A stretch of DNA of 64,000 nt from Paracoccus sp. S3-43 (GTDB lineage Bacteria > Pseudomonadota > Alphaproteobacteria > Rhodobacterales > Rhodobacteraceae), in contig NZ_CP119082.1 in the NCBI RefSeq assembly GCF_029027965.1, positions 2,026,001 to 2,090,000 of the forward strand, written 5' to 3'. Below are positions 55,893 through 64,000 of the stretch, piece by piece. The notes under the pieces were generated by a model, which saw nothing but the letters and a program-made list of their open reading frames with translations, did no database searches and was not told where the DNA came from. The translations under genes were made by a program, and so were the position numbers. How positions within the stretch are numbered: position 1 is the first letter of the stretch; the number at the start of each line of letters is the position of its first letter.

Positions 55893-56663
55893 GTGTCGGA
55901 ATGGCAGGAGGAGAAGCGGTCGCATCCGCCTGGGGCGGATCGAACCGGACAGATTTTGCAGCTTGCGGATTTCAATCCCACGCAACCGGCCCGGATTCTT
56001 GCCGATATGCGCGCCTATTGGGACAGCCTGCGGCGCGGCCGGGCCGTGCCCGCCCGATCCGACATCCAGCCCCACGGCATCCACCGCGCCCTGGATTACG
56101 CCTTCATCCTGGAACGAATCGCTCCGGGTGCGGCGCGCTTCCGTCTTGCCGGGCAGCACCTGATCGACCTGATGGGGATGGAGGTCCGCGGCATGGCCTT
56201 CTGCGCCCTGGCCAATCCCACGTCGCGCGGCCGCTGGTCCGATGTGCTGGAATCGGTGTTTCGCGGCCCGCAGCTGGCGCAGATGACGCTGCACGCCAAG
56301 GCCGAATATGCCCGGCCGGAACTGACGGCGCGGTTGCTGCTGCTGCCGCTGACCTCGGATCTGGGCGACGTGACCCGCGCGCTTGGCTGCATCATCGCCG
56401 AAGGCCAGGTCGGCATCGCGCCTCGCCGCTTCGACCTGGTATCGGACGAGGTGATGCCGATCATCGAGGGGGGCAAGACCCTGGAACCGTCGGCCTCGGA
56501 TTTCGGGCGCGACCGGCGCCGGACCGGACAGGCCAGGCTGCTTGAGGGGCCCGCCGAACGACCGGCGAAACGGTCGGACAGCGCCGAGGCGCGGCGGGCC
56601 AAGTTCCGGGTGATCACCCTGACGCCGGCCACGCCGAAGCTGCCTTCGGGCGCCACAAGCTGA
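55893..56663 (+). CDS. PAS_5 family PAS-domain protein
   Basis: The 256-residue soluble protein has one PAS_5 (PF07310-type) domain, about 30-170: ARILADMRAYWDSLRRGRAV, FRLAGQHLIDLMGMEVRGM and LLLPLTSDLGDVTRALGCI. The rest is a basic, low-complexity tail. It has no kinase or GGDEF output. GAGGG at 55881-55885 suggests the GTG at 55893; an ATG at 55866 is the alternative. The CtrA-type site upstream hints at cell-cycle or motility-linked control. Confidence 0.75.
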   Translation: MSEWQEEKRSHPPGADRTGQILQLADFNPTQPARILADMRAYWDSLRRGRAVPARSDIQPHGIHRALDYAFILERIAPGAARFRLAGQHLIDLMGMEVRGMAFCALANPTSRGRWSDVLESVFRGPQLAQMTLHAKAEYARPELTARLLLLPLTSDLGDVTRALGCIIAEGQVGIAPRRFDLVSDEVMPIIEGGKTLEPSASDFGRDRRRTGQARLLEGPAERPAKRSDSAEARRAKFRVITLTPATPKLPSGATS

Positions 56664-56707
56664 CGCCAGGCGCGGGGGGCGGGCCAGCCCCCCTTGATGC
56701 GCCGCAC

Positions 56708-57889
56708 CTATCCCACCGTCACGACGCGCACCGCGCCGCCCTTGGCGGACAGCGCGATCTCTCCATTCGCAAGGCGCAGGGCGTCGTTGCCGAAGACCTC
56801 GGCCCGCCAGCCTTTCAGCGCGGGCAGGTCGCGGTCGCCCGAGGCGATGGCGTCCAGTTCGGCGGAGGAGGCGATCAGCTTGGGCGCCACGCCCGAGGCA
56901 TCCGCCTTGGCCTTCAGCAGCACGCGCAACAGGTCGGACAGCGCGGCATTGCCGGGCCTGCCGGGTTCGTCGCCCTTGGGCTGCGGCAGATCCTTCGATT
57001 CGACCCCGGCCTTGACCGCAGCCAGGATGCCGTTGGCGATGTCGCCCTTGCGCGCCTCGCGCAAAAGCAGGCGGGACCGGCCCAGGTCGGCCTCGGTCAG
57101 GGGCTTGGTCGAGGCGACCTCGATCATCGCGTCGTCTTTCAGCACCCGCGACCGGGGGATGTCGCGGTCCTGGGCATAGGCCTCGCGGAAGCGCGCCAGT
57201 TCGCGCAGGATCGCCAGGAAACGCGGCGAATTGGTGCGCGTGCGGATCTTCTGCCAGGCTTCCTCGGGGCGGGTGATATAGGTCTCGGGGTCTTCGAGGA
57301 CGGCGATCTCCTCGGCCAGCCAGCTTTCGCGGTTGTTCTTGCGCAGCTCGGCCGACAGGAATTCATAGATCACGCGCAGATGCGTCACGTCGGCCAGGGC
57401 ATAGGCGGCCTGCGCCTCGGACAGGGGGCGGCGCGACCAGTCGGTGAAGCGCGACGACTTGTCCAGATTGGCCTTGGCGATCTTGCGCACCAGCGTTTCA
57501 TAGCCGACCTGTTCGCCGAAGCCGCAGACCATCGCCGCGACCTGGGTGTCGAACAGGGGCTGCGGGAACAGGCCCGCGTCGTGAAAGAAGATCTCCAGAT
57601 CCTGGCGGGCGGCGTGGAACACCTTGACCGTCCCGGTATGGCGGAACAGGTCGTAAAGCGGCGCCAGAGACAGGCCTTCGGCCAGGGGATCGACCAGCAC
57701 GGCCTCGCCTCCTGGCGTCCTGGGGGTCGATGCGGGCGGCAGCGCCAGCTGGATCAGGCACAGCTTGGACCAATAGGTCCGCTCTCGCAGAAACTCGGTA
57801 TCGACGGTGACATAGGGGGCGGATTTCGCCGTCTCGCAGAACAGCGCGAGATCCTCGGTCCGGGTGATGATGGTGATGTCGTCGCTCAT
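56708..57889 (-). CDS. rnd: Ribonuclease D
   Basis: The 393-residue 3'-5' exoribonuclease has a DEDDy nuclease domain: VDTEFLRE (Asp, Glu), FHAARQDLEIF (Asp) and YALADVTHL (Tyr, Asp). An HRDC domain follows (LAILRELARFREAYAQDRDI) and a second HRDC-like C-terminal region. It trims tRNA and stable RNA 3' ends. No unusual features. Confidence 0.94.
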   Translation of the reverse strand: MSDDITIITRTEDLALFCETAKSAPYVTVDTEFLRERTYWSKLCLIQLALPPASTPRTPGGEAVLVDPLAEGLSLAPLYDLFRHTGTVKVFHAARQDLEIFFHDAGLFPQPLFDTQVAAMVCGFGEQVGYETLVRKIAKANLDKSSRFTDWSRRPLSEAQAAYALADVTHLRVIYEFLSAELRKNNRESWLAEEIAVLEDPETYITRPEEAWQKIRTRTNSPRFLAILRELARFREAYAQDRDIPRSRVLKDDAMIEVASTKPLTEADLGRSRLLLREARKGDIANGILAAVKAGVESKDLPQPKGDEPGRPGNAALSDLLRVLLKAKADASGVAPKLIASSAELDAIASGDRDLPALKGWRAEVFGNDALRLANGEIALSAKGGAVRVVTVG

Positions 57890-57986
57890 ATGGGGCTTTC
57901 ATGCCGGGCGGTTCGTCCGCCAACTGGGAACCGATAAGCCCAAGCGTTCCCGTTGAAAAGCGTTTTTGGTCAGCGGGACTGACGGA

Positions 57987-59117
57987 TCACAGAGGTTCGA
58001 TGTCCCCCTGCGCGCGAAGGGCATGGAAATCGGCCGCGAAATCATCCAGCCGCCCTTCGGCGATGGCCGCCCGCAGGCCCGCCATCAACTCCTGAAAGTA
58101 ATGCAGGTTGTGCCAGGTCAGCAGCATCCCGCTGATCATCTCGCCCGCGCGGAAGACGTGGTGCAGATAGGCGCGGCTATAGCCGGTGCAGGCGGGACAG
58201 GTGCAGTCGGGATCCAGCGGGCGCGGGTCGTCGGCGTGGCGGGCGTTCTTGATGTTGACCTGCCCGCGCCGGGTCCAGGCCTGCCCGGTGCGCCCGGAAC
58301 GGGACGGCAGCACGCAGTCCATCATGTCCACGCCCCGCTGCACGGCGCCCACGATGTCGTCCGGCTTGCCCACCCCCATCAGATAGCGCGGCCTGTCGGC
58401 GGGCAGGAAACCCGGCGCGTAATCGAGGACGCCGAACATCGCCTCCTGCCCCTCGCCCACCGCCAGCCCGCCGATCGCATAGCCGTCGAAGCCGATGGCC
58501 TTCAGCGCCTCGGCCGATTCCTCGCGCAACTCGCGGGTGACGCCGCCCTGCATGATGCCGAACAGCGCGTGGCCGGGGCGGTCGCCGAAGGCGTCGCGCG
58601 ACCGCCGCGCCCAGCGCATCGACAGGCGCATGGACTGTGCGACGGCCTCCTCGGTCGCGGGCAGGGCGGGGCATTCGTCGAAGCACATCACGATGTCGCT
58701 GCCCAGCAGGCGCTGGATCTGCATGCTGGTTTCGGGCGACAGCAGGTGGCGCGACCCGTCGATATGGGACGAGAAGGTGACGCCGTCCTCGGTCAGCTTG
58801 CGCAGGGCGGCCAGCGACATCACCTGGAAGCCGCCGGAATCGGTCAGGATCGGCCGGTCCCAGTTCATGAAGCGGTGCACGCCCCCCAGCCGCGCGATCC
58901 GTTCCGCGCCGGGGCGCAGCATCAGGTGATAGGTGTTGCCCAGCAGGATGTCGGCGCCCGTCGCGCGCACCGATTCCGGCAGCATCGCCTTGACGGTGGC
59001 GGCGGTGCCGACCGGCATGAAGGCGGGCGTGCGGATATCCCCCCTGGGGGTGTGGATCGTGCCGGTCCGGGCGCGGCCGTCGGTCGCGTGGAGGGTAAAG
59101 TGGAAACGCTCGGTCAT
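57987..59117 (-). CDS. tgt: tRNA-guanine (queuine) transglycosylase
   Basis: The 376-residue TIM barrel exchanges guanine-34 for preQ1 in GUN tRNAs. The substrate Asp lies in [13 protein letters not shown], the nucleophilic Asp region is [14 protein letters not shown] followed by [14 protein letters not shown], and the zinc site is [16 protein letters not shown]. Length is normal. It stands alone on the minus strand, divergent from the SufT-like gene. Confidence 0.95.
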   Translation of the reverse strand: MTERFHFTLHATDGRARTGTIHTPRGDIRTPAFMPVGTAATVKAMLPESVRATGADILLGNTYHLMLRPGAERIARLGGVHRFMNWDRPILTDSGGFQVMSLAALRKLTEDGVTFSSHIDGSRHLLSPETSMQIQRLLGSDIVMCFDECPALPATEEAVAQSMRLSMRWARRSRDAFGDRPGHALFGIMQGGVTRELREESAEALKAIGFDGYAIGGLAVGEGQEAMFGVLDYAPGFLPADRPRYLMGVGKPDDIVGAVQRGVDMMDCVLPSRSGRTGQAWTRRGQVNIKNARHADDPRPLDPDCTCPACTGYSRAYLHHVFRAGEMISGMLLTWHNLHYFQELMAGLRAAIAEGRLDDFAADFHALRAQGDIEPL

Positions 59118-59240
59118 CGGGGTGCCTGTCGCTGGAACCGGGCGTGTCTAGCGAAGGGGGGCGGAATTCGCAATGCGCCCTTCTCTGGACGGCGGCGGGG
59201 CGGGCGCCTATATAACACCCATATCTGACAGGAACCCGCC

Positions 59241-59594
59241 ATGACCGAATTGCAGGAAGGCGCCCCGCTGATCGCGCCCTCGACCACGGACCATCCGCTG
59301 TATGACAGCGTCGTCGAGGCCTGCAAGACCGTCTACGACCCGGAAATCCCGGTCAATATCTTCGACCTGGGGCTGATCTACACGATCCAGGTGAACCCCG
59401 AGAACGAGGTCCGGATCGTCATGACCCTGACCGCGCCCGGATGCCCCGTCGCCGGAGAGATGCCGGGATGGGTCGCCGATGCGGTCGAACCGCTGCCGGG
59501 CGTCAAGCAGGTCGATGTCGAGATGACCTTCCAGCCGCAATGGGGCATGGACATGATGTCCGACGAGGCGCGGCTGGAACTGGGCTTCATGTAG
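59241..59594 (+). CDS. sufT: SufT-like MIP18/DUF59 Fe-S assembly protein
   Basis: The 117-residue protein has the MIP18 domain: VVEACKTVYDPEIPVNIFDL, GLIYTIQVNPENEVRIVMTL and TAPGCPVAGEMPGWV with the reactive Cys. C-terminal FQPQWGMDMMSDEARLELGF is the usual SufT ending. It helps maturation of Fe-S proteins. A HesB/SufA-like gene follows after a structured repeat, giving a small Fe-S pair; it is not within a complete suf operon here. Confidence 0.9.
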   Translation: MTELQEGAPLIAPSTTDHPLYDSVVEACKTVYDPEIPVNIFDLGLIYTIQVNPENEVRIVMTLTAPGCPVAGEMPGWVADAVEPLPGVKQVDVEMTFQPQWGMDMMSDEARLELGFM

Positions 59595-59700
59595 GCCGCC
59601 TTCGGCGGCGGTGGCCGGGGGCGCTTCGCCCCGTCGCCGGCTGGTTTTCGGACCAGGGGCGCACCAACCGGCGGCCCCCGAGGATATTTGGCCCAAGCCA
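59595..59700 (+). repeat. Structured intergenic repeat ending in GAGGATATTTGG
   Basis: Nested GC hairpins are visible: GCCGCC-TTC-GGCGGC, GGGGCG-CTT-CGCCCC, and GCCGGCTGGT/ACCAACCGGC separated by about 16 nt. They are followed by GAGGATATTTGGCCCAAGCC. The ATATTT motif is shared with the repeats at 18504 and 36002. Confidence 0.6.
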
Positions 59701-59766
59701 GACGACCCGCGTCTTGATGGGGACGGGTCGCGGGATTATCTTTCGAACGAACAGAAGGAACGCGCC

Positions 59767-60138
59767 ATGTTTGCCATTCCCGGATCGGTGCCGGTCACGA
59801 TCACCCCTGCCGCCGAACGCCAGATCGCCCGGCTGATGTCGGGCAGGAACGCCTTTGGCCTGCGGATCGGGCTGAAGAAGGGCGGCTGCGCGGGCATGGA
59901 ATACACCATGGATCTGGTCGAGGCGGCGGAGCCGAACGAGGAGGTCGTGGAACAGGGCGACGCGCGGGTTCTGATCGCGCCGCGCGCGCAGATGTTCCTG
60001 TTCGGGACCGAGATCGACTATGAGAACGGCCTGCTGGAATCGGGCTTCAGGTTCCGCAACCCCAATGTGACCGACGCCTGCGGCTGCGGCGAATCGGTGC
60101 GGTTCGAGCCGCTGGACGGCAGCCGCGCCGCCGGGTGA
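59767..60138 (+). CDS. HesB/IscA/SufA-type Fe-S carrier
   Basis: The 123-residue A-type carrier has the three conserved cysteines in KKGGCAGMEY and DACGCGESVRF. It moves Fe-S clusters to apoproteins. ATG 59767 follows AGAAGGAACGC; the frame is open well upstream through the repeat region, which is not coding. It is preceded by the SufT-like gene on the same strand. Confidence 0.92.
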   Translation: MFAIPGSVPVTITPAAERQIARLMSGRNAFGLRIGLKKGGCAGMEYTMDLVEAAEPNEEVVEQGDARVLIAPRAQMFLFGTEIDYENGLLESGFRFRNPNVTDACGCGESVRFEPLDGSRAAG

Positions 60139-60227
60139 TCCGAATTGCGTCGGGTTTCGGCGCTATCATGATTGCGAAGCAGCCGCCCTGCCCCTAAGCC
60201 GACGCAAACGCTTGCAAGGGGGATGGC

Positions 60228-60974
60228 ATGGCACCGCGCAAACTGGCCGCCGGAAACTGGAAGATGAACGGCGATCTGGCCGCCCTGGCCGAGATCGACG
60301 CCCTGGCGGCGGCCCATCCGGCGCCGGATTGCGAGGTTCTGATCTGCCCTCCGGCCGTGCTGGTCCATCCGATGAAGGCGCGGGTCGGCACGGCGGCCAT
60401 CGCGGTCGGCGGGCAGGATTGCCATGCCCAGGCCTCGGGCGCGCATACCGGCGACATCGCGGCGGCGCAGTTGCGGGATGCCGGGGCCACCCATGTGATC
60501 CTGGGGCATTCCGAACGCCGCGCCGATCATGGGGAAACCGATGCGGCGGTGGCGGCCAAGGCGGCGGCGGCCCATGGCGCCGGGCTGACCGCGATCATCT
60601 GCCTGGGCGAGACCGAGGCGCAGCGGGACGCCGACCAGACGCTGGCGGTCATCGCCTCGCAACTGGACGGGTCGATCCCCGAGGGGGCGACGGCGGCCAA
60701 TACCGTCATCGCCTATGAACCGGTCTGGGCCATCGGCACCGGGCGCACCCCGACCGCCGACCAGATCGCCGAGGTTCACGCCCTGATGCGCGAGCGGCTG
60801 TCGGGCAAGGTGGGGGATGCGGCGCAGGTCCGGCTGCTCTATGGCGGCAGCGTCAAGCCGGACAACGCGGCCGAGATCTTTGCCATTCCCCATGTCGACG
60901 GCGCCCTGGTCGGCGGGGCCAGCCTGAAAGCCGTGGATTTCGGCCAGATCATCGCGGCGCTGTCAGCGGCCTAG
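60228..60974 (+). CDS. tpiA: Triosephosphate isomerase
   Basis: The 248-residue glycolytic TIM barrel has substrate-binding Lys12 (AGNWKMNG), catalytic His94 (LGHSERR), catalytic Glu164 ([11 protein letters not shown]) and the phosphate loop YGGSVKPDN. Its TAG stop (60972-60974) lies in the CCTAGG site duplicated by the adjacent IS481 element, so the protein is intact despite the insertion. Confidence 0.95.
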   Translation: MAPRKLAAGNWKMNGDLAALAEIDALAAAHPAPDCEVLICPPAVLVHPMKARVGTAAIAVGGQDCHAQASGAHTGDIAAAQLRDAGATHVILGHSERRADHGETDAAVAAKAAAAHGAGLTAIICLGETEAQRDADQTLAVIASQLDGSIPEGATAANTVIAYEPVWAIGTGRTPTADQIAEVHALMRERLSGKVGDAAQVRLLYGGSVKPDNAAEIFAIPHVDGALVGGASLKAVDFGQIIAALSAA

Positions 60975-60975
60975 G
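60970..60975. repeat. Left target-site duplication of the IS481 element
   Basis: CCTAGG is repeated at 61987-61992, on the other side of the element. IS481-family elements favour NCTAGN targets, which fits. Confidence 0.75.
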
Positions 60976-61986
60976 TGTTTGATCCCACGGTTTGATGGTG
61001 CGATCCTTTCTCAGGAATGGAAGGAAGCATTATGGGCCAGGTTCGTCACGGGAGCGCCACGACCACGCACGCCGTCAGAGCTGCAATACAACGATCGCAA
61101 GCTTCGCTCGCGACGCTGAGCCGGGAGCTCGGCATTAACCCCAAGACAGTGGCGAAGTGGCGCAAGCGAGCGACGGTCGATGATCTCAAGACAGGGCCGA
61201 AGGAGCCACGCTCCACGGTTTTGACAGAAGCCGAGGAGGCGGCCATCGTCGCGTTCAGGCTGCACACGCTTTTGCCGCTGGACGACTGCCTCTATGCCCT
61301 GCAGCCATCAATTCCACACCTGACACGCTCAGCGCTGCATCGGTGCCTTCAGCGCCACGGCATCTCTCGACTGCCCGACGTGGAAGGCGACAAGCCGAAA
61401 CGGTCGAAGTTCAAGCGCTACCCTATCGGCTTCTTTCATATCGACATCGCCGAGGTGCAGACTGCTGAAGGCAAGCTTTACCTGTTCGTCGGCATTGACC
61501 GCACGAGCAAGTTTGCCGTGACCCAGCTCGTCGACAAGGCGGACAGGAAGACAGCTTGGGAGTTCCTGCAGCACATGCTCGAAGCCGTGCCCTATCAGGT
61601 CCATACCATCCTCACCGACAACGGTATTCAGTTCGCCGAGCAGCCTCGGAACCGGAACACCATCTATTCCAGACCTATGCGCTTTGACATGATCTGCGAG
61701 GCCAACGGCATTGAGCACCGCCTGACGAAGCCCAACCACCCGTGGACCAACGGTCAGGTCGAGCGGATGAACCGCACGATCAAGGACGCCACCGTCAAAC
61801 GCTTTCACTACACCAGCCACGACGAGCTCCGCACGCATCTCGCCGACTTCATGGCAGCCTACAACTTCGCGCGTAGGCTCAAGACCCTCGGCGGCCTCAC
61901 GCCCTACGAATACATCTGCAAGATCTGGACATCAGAGCCAGACAGATTCATCCTAAACCCGATCCACCAGATGCCGGGACTGAACA
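60976..61986 (+). mobile_element. IS481-family insertion sequence, intact (1011 bp)
   Basis: The element starts TGTTTGATCCC and, read from the other end, TGTTCAGTCCC, giving imperfect inverted repeats with TG...CA termini. It holds one uninterrupted transposase gene and is flanked by CCTAGG duplications. It sits between the convergent tpiA and GGDEF genes. Exact ends are by eye and could vary by a base or two. Confidence 0.85.
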
Positions 61987-61991
61987 CCTAG
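61032..61991 (+). CDS. IS481-family transposase
   Basis: The 319-residue DDE transposase has an N-terminal HTH (LATLSRELGINPKTVAKWRK) and a retroviral-integrase-like core with Asp in FHIDIAEVQ, Asp in ILTDNGIQF and Glu in NGQVERMNRTIKDA. GGAAG upstream of ATG 61032 and the conserved MGQVRHGSATTT start decide against ATG 61017. The reading frame leaves the element and stops at TAG 61989-61991, which lies in the right target duplication. Confidence 0.9.
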   Translation: MGQVRHGSATTTHAVRAAIQRSQASLATLSRELGINPKTVAKWRKRATVDDLKTGPKEPRSTVLTEAEEAAIVAFRLHTLLPLDDCLYALQPSIPHLTRSALHRCLQRHGISRLPDVEGDKPKRSKFKRYPIGFFHIDIAEVQTAEGKLYLFVGIDRTSKFAVTQLVDKADRKTAWEFLQHMLEAVPYQVHTILTDNGIQFAEQPRNRNTIYSRPMRFDMICEANGIEHRLTKPNHPWTNGQVERMNRTIKDATVKRFHYTSHDELRTHLADFMAAYNFARRLKTLGGLTPYEYICKIWTSEPDRFILNPIHQMPGLNT

Positions 61992-62976
61992 GGCCGCCTT
62001 CCAGCGGCAGGGGCGCGACCGAGACGCGGCCCTTGCCCATCCGCTTGGACTGATAGAGCGCCACATCCGCGTCCTCCAGCATCCGGTCGATGGCGTCGGG
62101 GCCATAGCCCGCCGACAGCACGATCCCCAGGCTGGCCGATATCTCGCAGCCCTGGGGTGAGGCTTCCTCGATCCCCCGGATGATCCGGGTGCCGATGGCG
62201 GTCAGCGCCTGGCAGGACCAGGTTCCCCCCAGGATCAGCACGAATTCGTCGCCGCCGATCCGCGCCACATGATCGCGCGACCGCACCGCCCGGCCCAGGA
62301 CATGCGCGACATCGCCCAGCAGCCGGTCGCCCGCGGCATGGCCCAGCCGGTCGTTCACCTGCTTGAAATTGTCCAGGTCCAGATGCACCAAGGCGAATCC
62401 CCCCGTGCCGCCACGCGGATCCAGGGCGTTGCGCAAGGCCGCCTGCAAGCCCCTGCGGTTCAGCAGGCCGGTCAGCGCGTCGGTATGCGCCTCGCGTTCG
62501 GCATCCTGGCGGGCCAGCCTCAGATGGCGGTTGAAGCGCGCCAGTTCCTGCTGGATCGCCCGGTTCGCTTCTTGCAGGAACATCAGCTCCAACGCCAGTT
62601 CGGTGGGGGCGAAGTCCGATTCGGTCAGGCCGAACTCTGCGACCGCATCCGACAGCGACACGCCGAAGCCGAAATTCAGCAGCATCCCGCCAAAGCCGGG
62701 CGTCACCACATGGCCGCGCAGCATCAGGTGGCGGCGATGGCGCAGGCGCAGGGCCAGCCGATCCCCCGGCGCCGCCGCGCGGATCGCGCCGATGACATGG
62801 CCCGAGGCGGCGCCCTGCGCCTCGACGAAGATCTCCTCGACCCCCTGCGCGCCGGGGGGCATCAGCTTGCGCATGGTCGGCCCGGCGAAACGGATCAGGC
62901 CGCAGGGGGCGATGCACAGGTGCATCGGCATCAGCCGGTCCAGCGCATCCTGTCCCAGGGTCAGGGCATGGGTCAT
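61948..62976 (-). CDS. Diguanylate cyclase (GGDEF), partner of an H-NOX-like protein
   Basis: The 342-residue protein has an N-terminal region similar to the H-NOX-associated sensor domain (about 1-125), a coiled coil (about 128-162), and a GGDEF domain with GGDEF at 241-245 and an inhibitory I-site R232-S-R-D235 five residues before it. It should make cyclic-di-GMP with product inhibition. The start overlaps the H-NOX-like stop (ATGA at 62973-62976). The last ~13 residues are encoded by the right end of the IS481 element, replacing the original tail. Confidence 0.88.
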   Translation of the reverse strand: MTHALTLGQDALDRLMPMHLCIAPCGLIRFAGPTMRKLMPPGAQGVEEIFVEAQGAASGHVIGAIRAAAPGDRLALRLRHRRHLMLRGHVVTPGFGGMLLNFGFGVSLSDAVAEFGLTESDFAPTELALELMFLQEANRAIQQELARFNRHLRLARQDAEREAHTDALTGLLNRRGLQAALRNALDPRGGTGGFALVHLDLDNFKQVNDRLGHAAGDRLLGDVAHVLGRAVRSRDHVARIGGDEFVLILGGTWSCQALTAIGTRIIRGIEEASPQGCEISASLGIVLSAGYGPDAIDRMLEDADVALYQSKRMGKGRVSVAPLPLEGGPRCSVPASGGSGLG

Positions 62977-63488
62977 CGGGCATGGACCCTGGACGACAGA
63001 TGAAAGATGCGCGCGGCGGCAAAGGACGAATCCGACACGTCGATGCAGAGGCCGCCTTCCCCCCGCGTGATCACGCACAGCGCGCCATAGTCGTCGGCCA
63101 TCGCGCGCAAGAGCCCGCCCAGCAGCGCCGTCCAGGCCGGCGGGCCATCCGACAGTGTGACCCACAGCAGCCCGTCATCGCTGCGCGACAGGGCGATTTC
63201 GGGGACGTCCAGGTCGTCGGTGACCAGGCGGATGCGTTCGGGCAGTTCCTCCAGACGCAAGAGGAAGTCCAGGAAATCCCGCCCGCAAAAGCGCAGCAGC
63301 CGCCAGATCTCGTCCTGGCGGACCAGCCACGCGCCCAGATCCTCGATCAGTTCATCGACGGGCTTGCCCAGATGCAGCGCCGCATCGCGCAGCATCTGCC
63401 CCGGAGACAGGATCCCCGCCCCCGCCTGCAAGGGCACCGATTCCGCGTCCAGGAATTTTTCGACCGCGCGGCTGACAAGATCGTGCAT
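62973..63488 (-). CDS. Heme-NO-binding (HNOB/H-NOX-like) domain protein
   Basis: The 171-residue protein matches the alphaproteobacterial HNOB-like family: MHDLVSRAVEKFL, ELIEDLGAWLVRQDEIWRLL, RFCGRDFLDFLLRLEELPER and RAMADDYGALCVIT. In the helix where true H-NOX proteins carry the proximal heme histidine no His is present, and the YxSxR heme-propionate motif is absent. It may therefore not bind heme in the classical way. A perfect GGAGGTGA ribosome site precedes ATG 63488. It is coupled to the GGDEF gene, implying that it modulates the cyclase. Confidence 0.8.
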   Translation of the reverse strand: MHDLVSRAVEKFLDAESVPLQAGAGILSPGQMLRDAALHLGKPVDELIEDLGAWLVRQDEIWRLLRFCGRDFLDFLLRLEELPERIRLVTDDLDVPEIALSRSDDGLLWVTLSDGPPAWTALLGGLLRAMADDYGALCVITRGEGGLCIDVSDSSFAAARIFHLSSRVHAR

Positions 63489-63540
63489 GTGTCACCTCCG
63501 CCGCCCTTGATAGGGGCAAGAGGTGAACAAATCGCAAATC

Positions 63541-63828
63541 TCAGATCTCCCAGCCATAGCTGCCGGGACCGGCAAGCGCGGTGCGGGCGGCCATCAGATC
63601 GCCGGGCCGGATGTTCAGATCCCCGGCGGCGTCCAGCACGCGGCGGTCGTCTTCCAGCAGGAAATCCAGGACATGCAAGGCGATATCGGGATTGCCGGCC
63701 GCCCGCCGCAAATCCTGCGGCTGAAGCCCGGATGATTCCAGGAACCCGCCGATCAGGTCGGGCCGGTCGGCCATGTACAGCAGCACGGTCATGGCCAGAT
63801 CCTGCGCGGATTCTCGCGTATATGTCAT
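63541..63828 (-). CDS. DUF3572 protein
   Basis: The 95-residue helical protein fits DUF3572: SAQDLAMTVLLYMADRPDLI, GGFLESSGLQPQDLR and HVLDFLLEDDRRVLDAA. It is widespread in alphaproteobacteria, usually next to a response regulator as here; function is unknown. It is divergent from the regulator gene at 63928. Confidence 0.85.
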   Translation of the reverse strand: MTYTRESAQDLAMTVLLYMADRPDLIGGFLESSGLQPQDLRRAAGNPDIALHVLDFLLEDDRRVLDAAGDLNIRPGDLMAARTALAGPGSYGWEI

Positions 63829-63927
63829 CGCTTGTCCTTCGATCAGGCGGGCGGGCGTCTGTTTGGAAACGCTTTGTTAAGGAATCAATGCCATTCTGCA
63901 ACGGTCGTCGAAAGGGGGGCGTTATCG

Positions 63928-64000
63928 GTGACTGCGCGTATCCTGATCGCGGAAAGCAGCGCGACAAGCCGGATCAGCCTCAAGGTCAGGCTGTCGGGCG
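63928..64000 (+). CDS. Response-regulator/PleD-like protein, N-terminal fragment
   Basis: GTG 63928, after an AAAGGGGGG site, opens a frame reading MTARILIAESSATSRISLKV to the window edge. This resembles the first strand and helix of a receiver domain in the PleD-like diguanylate cyclases that sit beside DUF3572 genes. IAESSA replaces the usual acidic pair region (VDD), so the phospho-site pocket may be altered. Only 24 codons are visible. Confidence 0.6.
   Translation, partial: MTARILIAESSATSRISLKVRLSG

Noticed and set aside
59611..59766. Upstream extension of the HesB/IscA-like gene
   Set aside because: The in-frame extension reads through the hairpin repeat and lacks family similarity; a good ribosome site precedes ATG 59767.

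Overview
The window is a stretch of high-GC alphaproteobacterial chromosome. Gene content and order point to Rhodobacteraceae, most likely Paracoccus or a close relative: a DUF6456/DUF6477 gene pair, a PAS_5 protein, a Mur-type Fur protein beside Mn/Fe transporter genes, hflK-hflC-degP, betI-betB-betA facing choXWV, and DUF3572 next to a PleD-like regulator. Almost all of it is dense housekeeping and stress chromosome, with many ATGA/GTGA start-stop overlaps. Two places carry mobile DNA.

Layout. 1-2,050: 3' end of lipA, tRNA-Leu(CAA), a TerC membrane protein and a peroxiredoxin. 2,120-4,665: divergent oxyR and catalase around a perfect palindrome. 4,666-8,476: DUF6456 regulator, DUF6477 protein, HerA-like ATPase, then a gene-poor stretch with a candidate small RNA. 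8,477-11,051: IalB-like secreted protein; aroK-aroB on the minus strand. 11,176-15,568: a tightly overlapping operon (55-aa membrane protein, 485-aa secreted protein, XerD recombinase), then a DMT exporter and an acyltransferase. 15,683-20,264: LLM flavoenzyme, YigZ protein, Fur/Mur, and sitBCD with what looks like a deletion scar in place of sitA. 20,391-22,841: small membrane protein, CoxE-like VWA protein, internally deleted DedA, M48 protease. 23,013-26,615: decayed region with a P450 pseudogene, tRNA-Ala(CGC), a truncated serine recombinase, remnants of IS3 and IS630 elements, and tRNA-Val(UAC).

26,673-36,040: patatin phospholipase, DUF2267, prfB, MgtC, the operon aminotransferase-amidase-PBP1A, and a DsbA-like protein. 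36,044-42,652: complete choline uptake and choline-to-glycine betaine oxidation unit (betIBA and choXWV) around a BetI-type operator. 42,763-46,833: SqdB-like sulfolipid enzyme, alpha/beta hydrolase, DUF2147, hisA, VOC protein, 2Fe-2S ferredoxin. 46,937-55,677: a long minus-strand run of gmk, gamma carbonic anhydrase, PhoR-like kinase, rpiA, glutathione reductase, hflK, hflC and degP. 55,779-60,974: CtrA-type site and PAS_5 gene, rnd, tgt, SufT-like and HesB-like Fe-S proteins, tpiA. 60,976-61,986: an intact IS481-family element inserted in a CCTAGG site at the tpiA stop codon. 61,948-64,000: an H-NOX-like/GGDEF gene pair, DUF3572, and the start of a response-regulator gene.

Functional themes are peroxide and redox defence (OxyR, catalase, peroxiredoxin, Gor, DsbA), osmoprotection (choline to betaine), envelope maintenance (PBP1A, amidase, DegP, HflKC, acyltransferase), metal uptake, and cyclic-di-GMP signalling. 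I saw no clear new defence or biosynthetic system. The observations most worth checking are the candidate small RNA with an anti-Shine-Dalgarno stretch, the sitA scar, the minimised DedA, the IS481 insertion whose target duplication supplies two stop codons, the tRNA-antisense end of the recombinase, and the heme-ligand-less H-NOX homologue coupled to a diguanylate cyclase.
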